Shown here: positions 30,091-39,776 of the stretch, piece by piece
Layout: each line of letters starts with the position of its first letter
Numbering within the stretch: the stretch's first letter is position 1
From: Nostoc sp. TCL240-02
GTDB lineage: Bacteria > Cyanobacteriota > Cyanobacteriia > Cyanobacteriales > Nostocaceae
Assembly: GCF_013343235.1 (NCBI RefSeq)
Contig: NZ_CP040094.1
Span: 3,410,501-3,474,500 of the forward strand
Reading direction: 5' to 3'
DNA: 64,000 nucleotides
Position numbers and translations under genes: made by a program
Notes under the pieces: model-generated
Told to the model about the DNA's origin: nothing
What the model saw: only the letters and a program-made list of their open reading frames with translations
The model's database searches: none

Positions 30091-30120
30091 GTAAGTCAGG
30101 CTAAGTCAAGGTAAGTCAGA
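30091..30120. repeat. three TAAGTCA direct repeats at exact 10-bp spacing
   Basis: TAAGTCA starts at 30092, 30102 and 30112, so the copies face the same side of the helix. They lie 72-98 bp upstream of the NACHT ATPase start and in the intergenic region shared with the small gene at 30181. This arrangement is typical of a protein-binding array. Confidence 0.7.
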
Positions 30121-30180
30121 TAAATAACTACAAAAGAAAATTGCGACATTGAACTCAGTCAAGTTACTGAGGCGATCGCA

Positions 30181-30396
30181 ATGCTAGAAACACTAATCCC
30201 TTTGGTTGTAAATAAGTCTGTTGAAGTTGTTATTGGAATACTGCTGGAAAAATTTTGTAAATGGGTGCTGAGTGATGCCAATATCAAAAGTGCCAACAAC
30301 TCTCTGAAAATGCAGATTCTTGTACTTTATCTTGATTGGGTTTTACGAAAAACATCACTAAAACCTTTGCCAGAGGAATCAGAAGAGAAGGATTAA
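30181..30396 (+). CDS. hypothetical small protein
   Basis: A 71-residue protein beginning MLETLIPLVVNKSVEVVIGI, with a hydrophobic N-terminal helix and an acidic end PEESEEKD. It resembles the first helices of some larger cyanobacterial repeat or STAND proteins, so it could be a leftover N-terminus. It is divergent from the NACHT ATPase gene, with the TAAGTCA array between. The ATG is preceded by a HIP1 site and has no strong ribosome-binding site. Confidence 0.45.
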   Translation: MLETLIPLVVNKSVEVVIGILLEKFCKWVLSDANIKSANNSLKMQILVLYLDWVLRKTSLKPLPEESEEKD

Positions 30397-30514
30397 GAAA
30401 CAGTGGGTAGTAGAGATAATAGAGCGATCGCATTCACAAACAAAGTGCGATCGCTCCTGTCTCAATGCTTGCATCGTGCTAGCATAAAGAGAAATCCTAC
30501 TCTGAGGTAAAGCG

Positions 30515-30781
30515 ATGGCTACCCTTTATGTAAGAAATTTACCCGATGATTTATATGCCAAGCTGCAAGAGTTAGCGGCATCTGAACACCGTTCAATTAA
30601 CGCCCAAGTCATAACTCTGTTAGAACAAGCTTTAAAGACTGAAGCACAGCAAATAGAAGACCAGAAACGCCAGAATGTACTTAAAGTCCTGGAAGAAAGT
30701 CGCCAGCGTCGCCGTGTGAATCCAGCAGACTTCGGATTACCTGATAGTACTCAACTGATTCGAGAAGACCGCGACAGATGA
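30515..30781 (+). CDS. FitA/VapB-like RHH antitoxin
   Basis: An 88-residue antitoxin. MATLYVRNLPDDLYAKLQEL then HRSINAQVITLLEQAL is a ribbon-helix-helix DNA-binding domain of the FitA type; the C-terminal NPADFGLPDSTQLIREDRDR should wrap the toxin. It overlaps the PIN toxin gene by 4 bp (ATGA), so the two are translationally coupled. It probably represses its own promoter through the RHH domain. Confidence 0.9.
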   Translation: MATLYVRNLPDDLYAKLQELAASEHRSINAQVITLLEQALKTEAQQIEDQKRQNVLKVLEESRQRRRVNPADFGLPDSTQLIREDRDR

Positions 30782-31236
30782 CTACCCCTCTAAGATGCGT
30801 GTTAGATACCAGTGTGTGTATCAAGTATTTTATTGCTGATCCACTAACTGCCAAAGTTAATCAGCTTTTCGACCATTTTGCCAATCCACAGACGGAAATA
30901 TTTGTTCCAGACCTCTTTTACATTGAGTGTGCCAACGCCTTATTGAAGTACGTCCGTGCAAGGATGTACACTGCTGCTGAGGTTCAGACAGATTTAGCGA
31001 CCCTCAAAGCTTTTCCTTTGCGTGTTGTCTCTACGGCTGATTTGATGGCGGATGCAGTTACGATCGCATTAAACTATGGAATCTCCGCCTACGATGGCTC
31101 TTATGTCGCACTTTCCCAGCAGCTAGATGCAACTTTGCTAACTCTCGACGGCAAGCTGGTAAAGGCTTTAGCTGGTTCGTCTTACAATGTTTCCTCGTTT
31201 AATGACTTTGAGGTTCCGCCGTTGGAGTCAATGTAG
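30778..31236 (+). CDS. PIN-domain (VapC-type) toxin
   Basis: A 152-residue PIN ribonuclease. The four acidic residues of the metal site are present: D in CVLDTSVCIKYF, E in LFYIECANALLKY, D in GISAYDGSYVALS and D in LLTLDGKLVKA. It is the second gene of the antitoxin-toxin pair and is kept in check by the upstream RHH protein. VapC toxins usually cut tRNA or rRNA; the target here is unknown. Confidence 0.92.
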   Translation: MTTPLRCVLDTSVCIKYFIADPLTAKVNQLFDHFANPQTEIFVPDLFYIECANALLKYVRARMYTAAEVQTDLATLKAFPLRVVSTADLMADAVTIALNYGISAYDGSYVALSQQLDATLLTLDGKLVKALAGSSYNVSSFNDFEVPPLESM

Positions 31237-31415
31237 AAGCGATCGCTTTTCTTCACCATATATTTAACCCCAAAGCATTGAATGAGGCTAAACAAATCGA
31301 TACAAGCTCAGAATTGGGGAAATTAAATTTTTATCACCGACTTAATTAGTTGCAATAAAATTAGTTTGTAAAGCAGGGGATAAACCTGCTGTTTTTTAAT
31401 ATTCAATTGTCAAAA

Positions 31416-31862
31416 ATGCCTTTTACTTATAACCGCACTGTTCGCTTTCAAGATACTGATGCTGCTGGAGTAGTTTATTTTGCTAACGTTTTGGGTATTT
31501 GCCATGAAGCTTATGAAGAATCTTTAGAAGCATCAAGTATTAATCTCAAAGATTTTTTTACTAATCCCTCTGTGGGGTTTCCCATTGTTCATACTAGTGT
31601 GGATTTTTTGCGCCCTATGTTTGTTGGGAATAAGTTGCTGATTAGCTTAATTCCACAAAAAATAGGTGTTGAGAAGTTTGAAATTACTTACGAAATTGCT
31701 GTGGGTGAAGTGATAGTTGCTAAGGCTATTACTCGTCATGTTTGTATTGATGTGAGTAGTAGAAATAAGCAGGAATTACCTGATGAGATAGTTCAGTGGT
31801 TGGAGAGGAACCGCAGAGATGCAGAGGACGCAGAGAGAAGAAGGTCGAGAGAGATTATGTAA
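31416..31862 (+). CDS. 1,4-dihydroxy-2-naphthoyl-CoA hydrolase
   Basis: A 148-residue hotdog-fold thioesterase that releases 1,4-dihydroxy-2-naphthoate from its CoA ester in phylloquinone synthesis. [20 protein letters not shown] carries the catalytic Asp and matches the Synechocystis type (Slr0204). A TTG three codons upstream is in frame, but ATG 31416 starts the domain. The last 20 residues ([18 protein letters not shown]) are encoded by a CGCAGAG-type intergenic repeat that has entered the gene. Its 3' end overlaps that of menE by 8 bp, tail to tail. Confidence 0.9.
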   Translation: MPFTYNRTVRFQDTDAAGVVYFANVLGICHEAYEESLEASSINLKDFFTNPSVGFPIVHTSVDFLRPMFVGNKLLISLIPQKIGVEKFEITYEIAVGEVIVAKAITRHVCIDVSSRNKQELPDEIVQWLERNRRDAEDAERRRSREIM

Positions 31863-33264
31863 TGGAATTTTGGAGGAATTCTGTGGCGATTTGCTGTAAC
31901 TGTTGACGGTTAATTTTACCTTGAGAGTTGCGGGGTAAATTTTGCTGGGGAATCCAATATTTAGGGATTTTAAATTTGCTGAGTTTGTGTTTGAGTAGGG
32001 TTTGGATTTTTAAGACGGAAGTATTTGATTTTTTGGGAATGTAAATCGCTGTTAAGGCTTGTCCCCAGTCTTTATCTGGAATGCCAATGACACAAATATC
32101 GGCAACCATTTGAGTTGATTGTATAGCTGATTCAATCTCTGCTGGGTAAATATTTTCGCCACCTGTAATAATTTTGTCGCTATTACGCCCGACAATATTT
32201 AAATGACCTTGATCGTCTAAAAAGCCTAAATCATCTACTTGAAAATCAGTTTTATTTTCTCTGGTTATTGGATAGTAACCAAGAGATAAAGATTGAGCAT
32301 GAATTGTGATATTTCCTATTTGATTAGAATTTAAAATTTCGCCTTGCTGATTGCAAATAGTTACTTTGGCATGGGGAAGAATTTGACCACTGCTAATTTT
32401 ACCATCGAGAAAATCATCTGGTTTAAGAGTGGCAATTTGAGAGGCAGTTTCTGTCATGCCATAAGTAGGTGCTAATCGGATGCGATGAAATCTGGCTTTT
32501 TCTAGTAGTTCGTTCCATGCTGGCGCACCTCCCAAAAGTACAGTATTAAATTGGAATAGCCATTCAGTTAATTCTGGATTTTGTAGGAGGCGTTGTAACT
32601 GTGTTGGTACTAAAGATATGAAAAATTCTGATTGTTTAATATTTAATCTTTGACTAGATTCTACGGCTTTAAATGGTTGAATAGCTAGTTTACCTCCGGT
32701 GGTAAAAGAGCGCATAAATTGCATTAAACCGCTAACGTGATATAGCGGTAAAACGCAAAAAGAATTGACTTGCTTTAGTTGAAAATATTCGCTAAATCCT
32801 TGTACAGACGCTGTGAGAGTTTCCCAAGTATGAATAGCAAATTTAATCTGCCCTGATGAACCACCTGTTGGAATCATAATCGTTGGGCATGGTGCATTGG
32901 GCATTGGGCATGGGGAATTATTTTCATTTCCTATTCCCCATTTTCTATTCTCCATTCCCAAAATAATATCTGGTTGTACTAGATCAAAGACTTGTTGCCA
33001 TTCTTGTGTTCCCCAGTCGGGGTTACAAAGAAAAACTAGACAATTCGCTGCACTAGCGGCAATAAAACTTGCTAAAAACCGCACTGGCTCGCGTTCGGCT
33101 AAGATAATTTTTATTGGTGTTCCAAATGCTGATAATTGTGTTAGTTCTAAATATAATTCTTGAGCTATTTGATTAAATTTATGGCTGTTATAACCAATAA
33201 GCCAATCATCCTGAGTCAGATTATTAAGGCAGTCTAAAGGTCGTTCCATAAAGTTTGAAACCAC
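31855..33264 (-). CDS. menE: o-succinylbenzoate-CoA ligase
   Basis: A 469-residue ANL-family ligase that activates o-succinylbenzoate with ATP and CoA in phylloquinone synthesis. [14 protein letters not shown] is the phosphate-binding loop, [12 protein letters not shown] the adenine/AMP motif, and [20 protein letters not shown] and [13 protein letters not shown] the C-terminal domain. A GGGCATTGGGCAT-type repeat (about 32884-32960) lies inside the gene and encodes the low-complexity stretch [20 protein letters not shown] just before the phosphate loop. It overlaps menC by 31 bp. Confidence 0.95.
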   Translation of the reverse strand: MVSNFMERPLDCLNNLTQDDWLIGYNSHKFNQIAQELYLELTQLSAFGTPIKIILAEREPVRFLASFIAASAANCLVFLCNPDWGTQEWQQVFDLVQPDIILGMENRKWGIGNENNSPCPMPNAPCPTIMIPTGGSSGQIKFAIHTWETLTASVQGFSEYFQLKQVNSFCVLPLYHVSGLMQFMRSFTTGGKLAIQPFKAVESSQRLNIKQSEFFISLVPTQLQRLLQNPELTEWLFQFNTVLLGGAPAWNELLEKARFHRIRLAPTYGMTETASQIATLKPDDFLDGKISSGQILPHAKVTICNQQGEILNSNQIGNITIHAQSLSLGYYPITRENKTDFQVDDLGFLDDQGHLNIVGRNSDKIITGGENIYPAEIESAIQSTQMVADICVIGIPDKDWGQALTAIYIPKKSNTSVLKIQTLLKHKLSKFKIPKYWIPQQNLPRNSQGKINRQQLQQIATEFLQNSIT

Positions 33265-34223
33265 GTTTCTTCTTGTTCAAAAAAATGGTCGATGCCAAAA
33301 CCAATTGCCCTATTGTTTCGGGATAATTCTGCCGCTAGTTTGAGTGCTGCAAGTCTAGCGATCGCAGTTTCAAATACTGATGAAAATACAGTATCAATTT
33401 GATGCTGGTGGCAAAACTTTCTCAAATGAGATGGCGATCCCGCTATCCCAGGCTTGATGACAAAAATCCCTCGCCAACCTTGTTGATAACAAGTGGCGAG
33501 TTGCCCAAGTGTGGCGACAGATTCATCTAAAGCGATCGCAGTTTCATAACTCCTACTCAATTCCAACATCCCCTGAAATTGCTCAACGGGTAACGGTTGT
33601 TCGATAAATTCGATTTCTATGGATACTGTTCCATTTACCTTGAGATTGTCGCAAGTCCGCAGCCATAAGTTAGCTTCTTCATAGGTGAGTCCACCGTTGG
33701 CATCTAATCGCAGTTTGGTAAAGGCTGGTAAGGTGTGTATCAGTGACTCAAAAATTTTTAGTTCATCAGCGATCGCATCCACACCAATTTTCCACTTAAA
33801 CGTGCGATATCCCTGCTGCCATAGAGTTTCCCATTGATTTAAAGCCGCTTCCCCAGATGGTAATAAGCCGCTATAGGAGAAGGAGAGCGCAGAGGATAAA
33901 TTTAAATTCTTCTCCTCTGCTCCCTTGCTCCCCTGCTCCCACGCTGACTCAAAGCCAAATTGACAAGCAGGTAACTTATCTGGAATAGAGAAAATTATCT
34001 CGTCTGTGATTTCTTCTGGGAGTTGGCGACAAAAATCTAAGGCTTGTTCTAGGGTTTCGGAACCAAACCAGCTAATGGGGGCAATTTCTCCCCAACCGAG
34101 TTTACCTGATTCATCGGTGAGACGGAGAATAATACCTTCACGAATATCCCACTTACCATGATTAGTGGTAAGCGATCGCAAAAATCTTCGCCGATAGGGA
34201 CGAAATTGAAACCTGTAAGTCAT
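33234..34223 (-). CDS. menC: o-succinylbenzoate synthase
   Basis: A 329-residue enolase-superfamily enzyme that dehydrates SHCHC to o-succinylbenzoate. Catalytic and metal residues are present: K in FKWKIGVD, D in LRLDANGG, E in IEFIEQPLP, D in IALDESV and K in FVIKPGIAGS. A repeat at about 33873-33945 adds the linker EQGSKGAEEKNLNLSSALSF before the barrel without breaking the frame. It is co-transcribed with menA (35 bp upstream) and menE (overlapping). Confidence 0.95.
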   Translation of the reverse strand: MTYRFQFRPYRRRFLRSLTTNHGKWDIREGIILRLTDESGKLGWGEIAPISWFGSETLEQALDFCRQLPEEITDEIIFSIPDKLPACQFGFESAWEQGSKGAEEKNLNLSSALSFSYSGLLPSGEAALNQWETLWQQGYRTFKWKIGVDAIADELKIFESLIHTLPAFTKLRLDANGGLTYEEANLWLRTCDNLKVNGTVSIEIEFIEQPLPVEQFQGMLELSRSYETAIALDESVATLGQLATCYQQGWRGIFVIKPGIAGSPSHLRKFCHQHQIDTVFSSVFETAIARLAALKLAAELSRNNRAIGFGIDHFFEQEETWFQTLWNDL

Positions 34224-34258
34224 TTGTCATTTGTTAAATAATGAGTCCTAACTAATTC

Positions 34259-35170
34259 TCAATTCCCAATTCCCTGGAGAATAAATCCCAAGCCGAACAG
34301 CAAGCAAGCCCAGAAATGCACGGCTACGGCGATGAATTTACAGTTACTAACTTTTTCCGGCTGGTTGTGATTTTCTTGGACATGGCGGCATAATTTGAAG
34401 GCAAAAGGTAAACTCACCCAACTAAGTAACGTCCAAACTGGAGAAATTCCCAATAGCACAAATAGCAAGGTGAGGGGATAAATGCTAGCAGTGAACCAAA
34501 TTAGGACTTGGGCCCCTTTTTGGGTTCCGAGACGGACGATAGGCGATCGCTTCCCTGCGGCTATGTCATCCTTAACTTGGTGAAAGTGTGAGCAAAACAA
34601 AATTAAGGTTGTGGCAATCCCGACAATTACTGAGGCTGCTAAACTGGTCATTGACCAAGTTTGGGTTTGGCTATAATATGCTGCTTCCACTGCTAAGGGA
34701 CCAAAGGCAAAAAAGCAAATAATCTCGCCTAAACCCTGATATCCTAAGCGAAAGGGAGGCCCTTGGTACGTATAGCCTAAACCGCAGCAAAGTAGTATTA
34801 TACCGATAACAGTTAGGTCTTGTTGCCAAAAGGCGATCGCTAGTATGCCCAGCAATCCCAAACCTAAACACAAATTTCCTATCCAAAATACTAATGGCTT
34901 ATTGCTAGTTAAGTTCACCAGAGAATGGTGCTTATTTTGATCGATACCTGTTTCGGAATCAAAGACATCATTACTGATATTTTCCCAGGCAAGAATTAAA
35001 ATTGCCGCAGTTACAAAAGTAGAAAATACTGCACCATTGAACATTTTAGTTTCGGCAAATGCAATTGCTGTTCCTACCCAAATGGGCATAATGGCAACGC
35101 TGTACATTGGCGGTTTAATCGCTGCCATCCATAACTTCGTGTTTGGATATAAAATTTGCTTGGTAGTCAT
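34259..35170 (-). CDS. menA: 1,4-dihydroxy-2-naphthoate phytyltransferase
   Basis: A 303-residue UbiA-type membrane prenyltransferase that attaches the phytyl chain in phylloquinone synthesis. It has about eight membrane segments; the first Asp-rich motif is NDVFDSETGIDQNKHH and the second is HFHQVKDDIAAGKRSPIVRLG. It is the first gene of menA-menC-menE, divergent from menF. The product is needed for the A1 electron acceptor of photosystem I. Confidence 0.95.
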   Translation of the reverse strand: MTTKQILYPNTKLWMAAIKPPMYSVAIMPIWVGTAIAFAETKMFNGAVFSTFVTAAILILAWENISNDVFDSETGIDQNKHHSLVNLTSNKPLVFWIGNLCLGLGLLGILAIAFWQQDLTVIGIILLCCGLGYTYQGPPFRLGYQGLGEIICFFAFGPLAVEAAYYSQTQTWSMTSLAASVIVGIATTLILFCSHFHQVKDDIAAGKRSPIVRLGTQKGAQVLIWFTASIYPLTLLFVLLGISPVWTLLSWVSLPFAFKLCRHVQENHNQPEKVSNCKFIAVAVHFWACLLFGLGFILQGIGN

Positions 35171-35476
35171 CAGTTGTGATTAATTAAATTACCGGAATAT
35201 TACTCACACTTTAGATTTTATGATTTAAAGAGACGCTAGAGATGAGTGATATACAAACAATTGTCACTTTTTCTATGGGTTGTTAACCTTGTGTTGTTAA
35301 CACTCACTCTCACATTGCAGTCTTAGGCTGAAACTGTCTTATCATGGTCTAGGAACACCATAAACAAAGCAAATCCTACGCTGGTGAAATGGCAACTTAA
35401 TATGTTACCTGTAAAAATACGACCACGATTAATTACACTTTAGGAAGTTAACTTAAAAAAAATTTACTATAGATCC
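35171..35476. promoter_or_regulatory. menA-menF divergent promoter region
   Basis: A 306-bp region between divergent men genes. A direct repeat GTTGTTAAC occurs at 35279-35287 and 35293-35301, 14 bp apart, near the middle. No known regulator site was recognised. Confidence 0.45.
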
Positions 35477-36892
35477 ATGACAGTTTCACCATGTCGTAGC
35501 AACTTGTTTGTAGAGCGCAAAGATTTATATCAATTTCTGCTATCAGTCCAAGAAAAGTGCCTCCAAAATAATGGCAAGCAAATTGTCAGTATCTCTCAAG
35601 AGATCGATTTAGTTGATCCTTTACTTGTATTGGATCAACTTACACAAGCAAATGAAATAAATTTTTACTTTGAGGACAGAGCTAAAGGGGAAGCGATCGC
35701 AGCAATTGATTCTGTAGCAAAATTACAGATTGATGGTGCAGATCGTTTTACTCAAGCTGAATATTTTATCAAATCTTGTCTAAAAAATATAATTAACTTT
35801 GGTAACGCTAATCAACCTTTTTCTGGGCCTCACTTTTTTTCTTATTTCAGCTTTTTTGATAACAACGCCCAAGTAGATTATCCATTTCCATCTGCTACCA
35901 TTTTTCTTCCACGTTGGCAAGTAGCTGTTAAAAATCAGCGTTGTATATTAGTAACAAATATAATTATTAATGAAAATGCAAATATTCAAAGGTTGTTGGA
36001 GAATCTGCAAAATAAAATTGAATTTATCCAATCTTTAGAATATTACTCTGCTAATATTGATTGCTTCCCAGCAGCCTTATATAAAAAATCTGTCACTAAT
36101 GCTACTCAATTTAAACGTTCAGTAGTATCTGCTTTAGAAAAAATTCGGTCTAGTCATTTAAGCAAAATTGTATTAGCAGATATATTAGATGTAAAGTCAA
36201 GCAACCACTTTAGCCTAGTTAAATCATTAAATAATCTTAGACAAAATCATCCCAATTGTTATATTTTTTCTACAAGTAATGGTAAAGGACAAAATTTTAT
36301 TGGTGCAAGTCCAGAAAGATTAATTAGTATTAATAATCAACAGTTAATCACTGATGCTTTAGCTGGTTCTGCACCACGAGGTAAAACCCCTGCTGAAGAT
36401 GCAGCTAATGCCAATCGCTTACTAAATAGTGAAAAAGAAAAGCACGAACATTCGCTAGTACTTGATTTTATCACCCAACGCCTACGTCAACTAGGTTTGT
36501 CACCACAAATATTAGCACCACGGCTGCGACAATTATCGAACATCCAGCATTTATGGACACCAATAAGTGCTGTAGTTCCAGCGAATATCCACCCATTAAA
36601 AATTGTCGGACAATTGCATCCTACACCAGCCGTTGCAGGTGCAGCACGAGATGTTGCTTGTGCCGAAATTCGTCATTATGAAAGTTTTGAAAGGGGTTTG
36701 TATGCTGCACCTCTGGGTTGGATAGATTCTCAGGGTAACTGCGAGTTTATTGTGGGAATTCGGTCAGCATTGATTGATGGCGATCGCGCGAGATTGTATG
36801 CTGGTGCTGGTATCGTTGCTGGCTCCGATCCTGACAAAGAGTTTGCAGAGGTGCAACTTAAGCTTCAGGCTTTACTCAAAGCATTAGTTTAA
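35477..36892 (+). CDS. menF: isochorismate synthase
   Basis: A 471-residue chorismate-utilising enzyme that makes isochorismate, the entry to phylloquinone synthesis. The C-terminal half has the family signatures SHLSKIVLADILDV, FIGASPERLI, ALAGSAPRG, NSEKEKHEHSLVLDFI, HPTPAVAGAARDVA and RHYESFERGLYAAPLGWID. The N-terminal half is A+T rich and less conserved. It is divergent from menA. menD, menB and menH are not in the window. Confidence 0.94.
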   Translation: MTVSPCRSNLFVERKDLYQFLLSVQEKCLQNNGKQIVSISQEIDLVDPLLVLDQLTQANEINFYFEDRAKGEAIAAIDSVAKLQIDGADRFTQAEYFIKSCLKNIINFGNANQPFSGPHFFSYFSFFDNNAQVDYPFPSATIFLPRWQVAVKNQRCILVTNIIINENANIQRLLENLQNKIEFIQSLEYYSANIDCFPAALYKKSVTNATQFKRSVVSALEKIRSSHLSKIVLADILDVKSSNHFSLVKSLNNLRQNHPNCYIFSTSNGKGQNFIGASPERLISINNQQLITDALAGSAPRGKTPAEDAANANRLLNSEKEKHEHSLVLDFITQRLRQLGLSPQILAPRLRQLSNIQHLWTPISAVVPANIHPLKIVGQLHPTPAVAGAARDVACAEIRHYESFERGLYAAPLGWIDSQGNCEFIVGIRSALIDGDRARLYAGAGIVAGSDPDKEFAEVQLKLQALLKALV

Positions 36893-37029
36893 AATTAAGG
36901 TTCTTCAGTCGTTTACCTATAAAATGCTATGAGCAACAGTGTACTAGACAGCAACTTAGTGGATAATATGAAAATATTGTGGTTTTTTACGGAACCCTAT
37001 CAACTATAAATGCTAAGGAAATAAGTAAT

Positions 37030-37776
37030 ATGTTAGATATAAAGCTTTCTAAAAGTAGCGAAGAAGAACTTTTCCCGCCTCAAGAGTTTTTTAACGAGCA
37101 GTGGAAACTTTACCAAAAAATACTCGATAACAATTACATGGGACACCGTGAAATTTACTCTACACTGCGCGAGTTGCTGCTTGGACACTTCCAACAACCC
37201 TTTAAGATGCTTGAATTGGGATGCGGCGATGCTAGCTTTACTTCCCAAGCTTTGTTAAATAGCACGATTACTTCCTACCAAGGGATAGACTTATCTATAC
37301 CTGCGCTAGAGATTGCTAAAGATAACATGGCAAAGATTCAATGCGACACAACCTTTACCCAAGGAAATATTTCCCAATTTGTTCCTGAATTGATGTCAAG
37401 TCAGCAAAATAGCTTCGATGTCATTTTAAGCTCTTTTGTTCTCCATCATTTAAGCTTTGAAGAAAAGGACTCGATTATTGGTCAGCTTAAGCATCTCCTC
37501 ACATCTAACGGTGTTTTTATTCTCATTGATGTTGTTCGTAAAGAAGGAGAAGATCGAGAAACATATCTGAGATGTTACTTAGATAACGTACAAAAAGACT
37601 GGTCTTTAATTACTCCCCAAGAGTATTTAATGTTGGCAAATCATATTTCTTCAAGTGATTTTCCTGAAACTCAGAAAACTCTTGATGAGATTTCGCAAAA
37701 ATACAATTTTACTCGCTTTGATTGTCTGTATAACAATCCACTTGATGCTACACAATTGTTGTGCTTTTACCGATAA
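37030..37776 (+). CDS. class I SAM-dependent methyltransferase
   Basis: A 248-residue methyltransferase with motif I MLELGCGDASFT, the acidic motif II YQGIDLSIPAL, and DVILSSFVLHHLSFEEKD before motif IV. The substrate is unknown. A GTG at 36979 would add 17 residues, but AAGGA 12 bp before ATG 37030 supports the shorter form. It follows menF by 137 bp on the same strand; co-transcription is possible, yet it does not look like the quinone methyltransferase MenG. Confidence 0.8.
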   Translation: MLDIKLSKSSEEELFPPQEFFNEQWKLYQKILDNNYMGHREIYSTLRELLLGHFQQPFKMLELGCGDASFTSQALLNSTITSYQGIDLSIPALEIAKDNMAKIQCDTTFTQGNISQFVPELMSSQQNSFDVILSSFVLHHLSFEEKDSIIGQLKHLLTSNGVFILIDVVRKEGEDRETYLRCYLDNVQKDWSLITPQEYLMLANHISSSDFPETQKTLDEISQKYNFTRFDCLYNNPLDATQLLCFYR

Positions 37777-37815
37777 TCAATCATAAAAAATTAGTGAGTG
37801 GAACTATTTATATAA

Positions 37816-37846
37816 AAAGCCTCTTTCTTTGCAAAAAGCAGGCTTT
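37816..37846 (+). terminator. weak hairpin after the methyltransferase gene
   Basis: AAAGCCT and AGGCTTT arms are separated by 17 bases, 40 bp after the stop. The following T-run is short, so this is a tentative terminator for the rightward gene. Confidence 0.4.
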
Positions 37847-37923
37847 AATCGTACTTGAAACTCGCCAAATACAATAATTTAAAATGATTTGTTTTTGCAC
37901 TTATTGCAGAGTTAAAAACTCAT

Positions 37924-39228
37924 CTAAAAATCCTGATGAGTAAAAGCTTTAGCATTCGCTCCGGTGTAAGTAGCTACAATATGACCATCACCACTCATTT
38001 GATATTTGTATGTCACCAATCCTTCTAAACCAACGGGGCCACGGGGAGGCATTTGTTGTGTACTAATCCCTACTTCTGCACCGAAACCATAACGGAAACC
38101 ATCAGCAAAGCGGGTAGAACAATTGTGGAATATATTGGCTGAATTTACCAGTCCAAAGAAAGTTTCAACAGATGTTGAATCTTCAGTAATAATGGCATCG
38201 GTATGACGAGAACCGTATTCGTTAATATGAGCGATCGCACCTTCTATAGAATCTACAATCTTAATAGACAAAATAAAATCGCTGTACTCTGTTTCCCAGT
38301 CTATCTCTGTTGCAGTTAAAATGTTAGGCAAAATTTCCAAAGTGCGTTTATCACCTCTCAATTGTACATAGCGTTCTTGCAAAGCTTCAGCAACTTTGGG
38401 TAAAAATTCGCTAGCAATTGATTGGTGAACTAGCAAAGTTTCAATGGCATTACAAACAGCAGGATATTGAGCTTTTGCATCTACTGTAATCGGAATTGCT
38501 TTTGAAAGATCGGCGGCTTTATCTATATAAAGATGACAAATACCATCAGCGTGGCCTAATACAGGAATGCGAGTATTTTCTTGAACAAACCGGACAAAGG
38601 AATTAGAACCTCTAGGAATAATTAAATCTACATATTTATCTAACTTCAAAAGTTCTAGAGTTTCTTCTCTAGTTGTCAGCAGTTGTACCGCATCTGGGTT
38701 AACAGCAGTATGTGATAATCCTTGCTTAATTGCTTTAACTATCGCTTCACAAGAACGTACCGCTTCCTTCCCACATTTGAGAATTACACCATTCCCAGAT
38801 TTGATCGCTAAGGAAGCAATTTGAATCGCCGCCTCTGGACGTGCTTCAAAAATAATCCCTAAAACACCTAAAGGACAAGTAATTCGTTTGAGAATTAAGC
38901 CAGTATCAAGTTCGCGGTGAATCTGGACTTTACCAACTGGATCGTCTAGCTTACCTACATCTTGGACTCCAGCGATCGCATCTCTTAATTTATGTTCATC
39001 CAACTGCAAGCGTTTATAAAGCGGTTTCGGAATTCCTTCGGCAGTAGCAGCTTCACAATCAGCAACATTTGCTTGTAAAATTTCATCTCTAGCTGATTCT
39101 AAAGCTTTCGCGATCGCAATAATTGCTTGATTTTTTGCCTCAGTGGAGAGAATTGCCAGTTTACTTGAGGCTTTGCGGGTTTTTTGAGCGCTCGTAATTA
39201 GGGGAGAACCAATATCAAAAATAGTCAT
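37924..39228 (-). CDS. proA: gamma-glutamyl phosphate reductase
   Basis: A 434-residue ProA that reduces glutamyl phosphate to the semialdehyde in proline synthesis. The catalytic Cys sits in [52 protein letters not shown] and [20 protein letters not shown] are family signatures. Length is normal for cyanobacteria. proB is not adjacent. Confidence 0.97.
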   Translation of the reverse strand: MTIFDIGSPLITSAQKTRKASSKLAILSTEAKNQAIIAIAKALESARDEILQANVADCEAATAEGIPKPLYKRLQLDEHKLRDAIAGVQDVGKLDDPVGKVQIHRELDTGLILKRITCPLGVLGIIFEARPEAAIQIASLAIKSGNGVILKCGKEAVRSCEAIVKAIKQGLSHTAVNPDAVQLLTTREETLELLKLDKYVDLIIPRGSNSFVRFVQENTRIPVLGHADGICHLYIDKAADLSKAIPITVDAKAQYPAVCNAIETLLVHQSIASEFLPKVAEALQERYVQLRGDKRTLEILPNILTATEIDWETEYSDFILSIKIVDSIEGAIAHINEYGSRHTDAIITEDSTSVETFFGLVNSANIFHNCSTRFADGFRYGFGAEVGISTQQMPPRGPVGLEGLVTYKYQMSGDGHIVATYTGANAKAFTHQDF

Positions 39229-39776
39229 AGCAAAAATATTTACTTTTTCTTCATCTTATCAATGTGAGTTGATCGTTGCTTATCGTCTTCCCCCAATCGG
39301 GTGAACCATCTGGGTAATCAATAATTACTCTGATCGGGTGAAGCAAAACCTGGTTGAAAAAACTTATTCTGTGAATATGAAACACAGAGACGGCAAAAGT
39401 AACAACTTCACGGTTATATAAATATATTAAGTATTATTACAGGCATTATTTGAAAGCCTTAAATAAGATTTATGCGTACCATAGGCTAGAGAGACATTTA
39501 TGTTTCTCTGGTCTTTTACTAGCAATATCATCTACAAGGAGTATTTGCAAGCCATTGAGCGCTAAAAAATTATGAGCAGAATATCGATGAGTTGGCGCAG
39601 CTAGAAACTCTCGACAATGGTAAGCCATTACAAGATTCATTAAGTGGCTTGAGTTTAGCTATAGCCATATTCATCATCCCTCTAAAAAAATTCTTTTTAG
39701 AGGGATGATGAATGTGATATTTAATCTGGGGTGGGCATCATAAATATGCTTTGCATACAACCTCAAGATAATTCTG
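39229..39776. other. intergenic region with a hairpin element
   Basis: A 548-bp gap between divergent proA and the channel gene. Apart from the perfect hairpin at 39669-39713 it holds no frame or RNA I can support. Confidence 0.5.
39669..39713. repeat. perfect 20-bp inverted repeat with a 5-nt loop
   Basis: Arms 39669-39688 and 39694-39713 are exact reverse complements. It lies 63 bp before the receptor-like gene, so it would be in its leader or promoter, or is a small palindromic mobile repeat. Confidence 0.9.
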
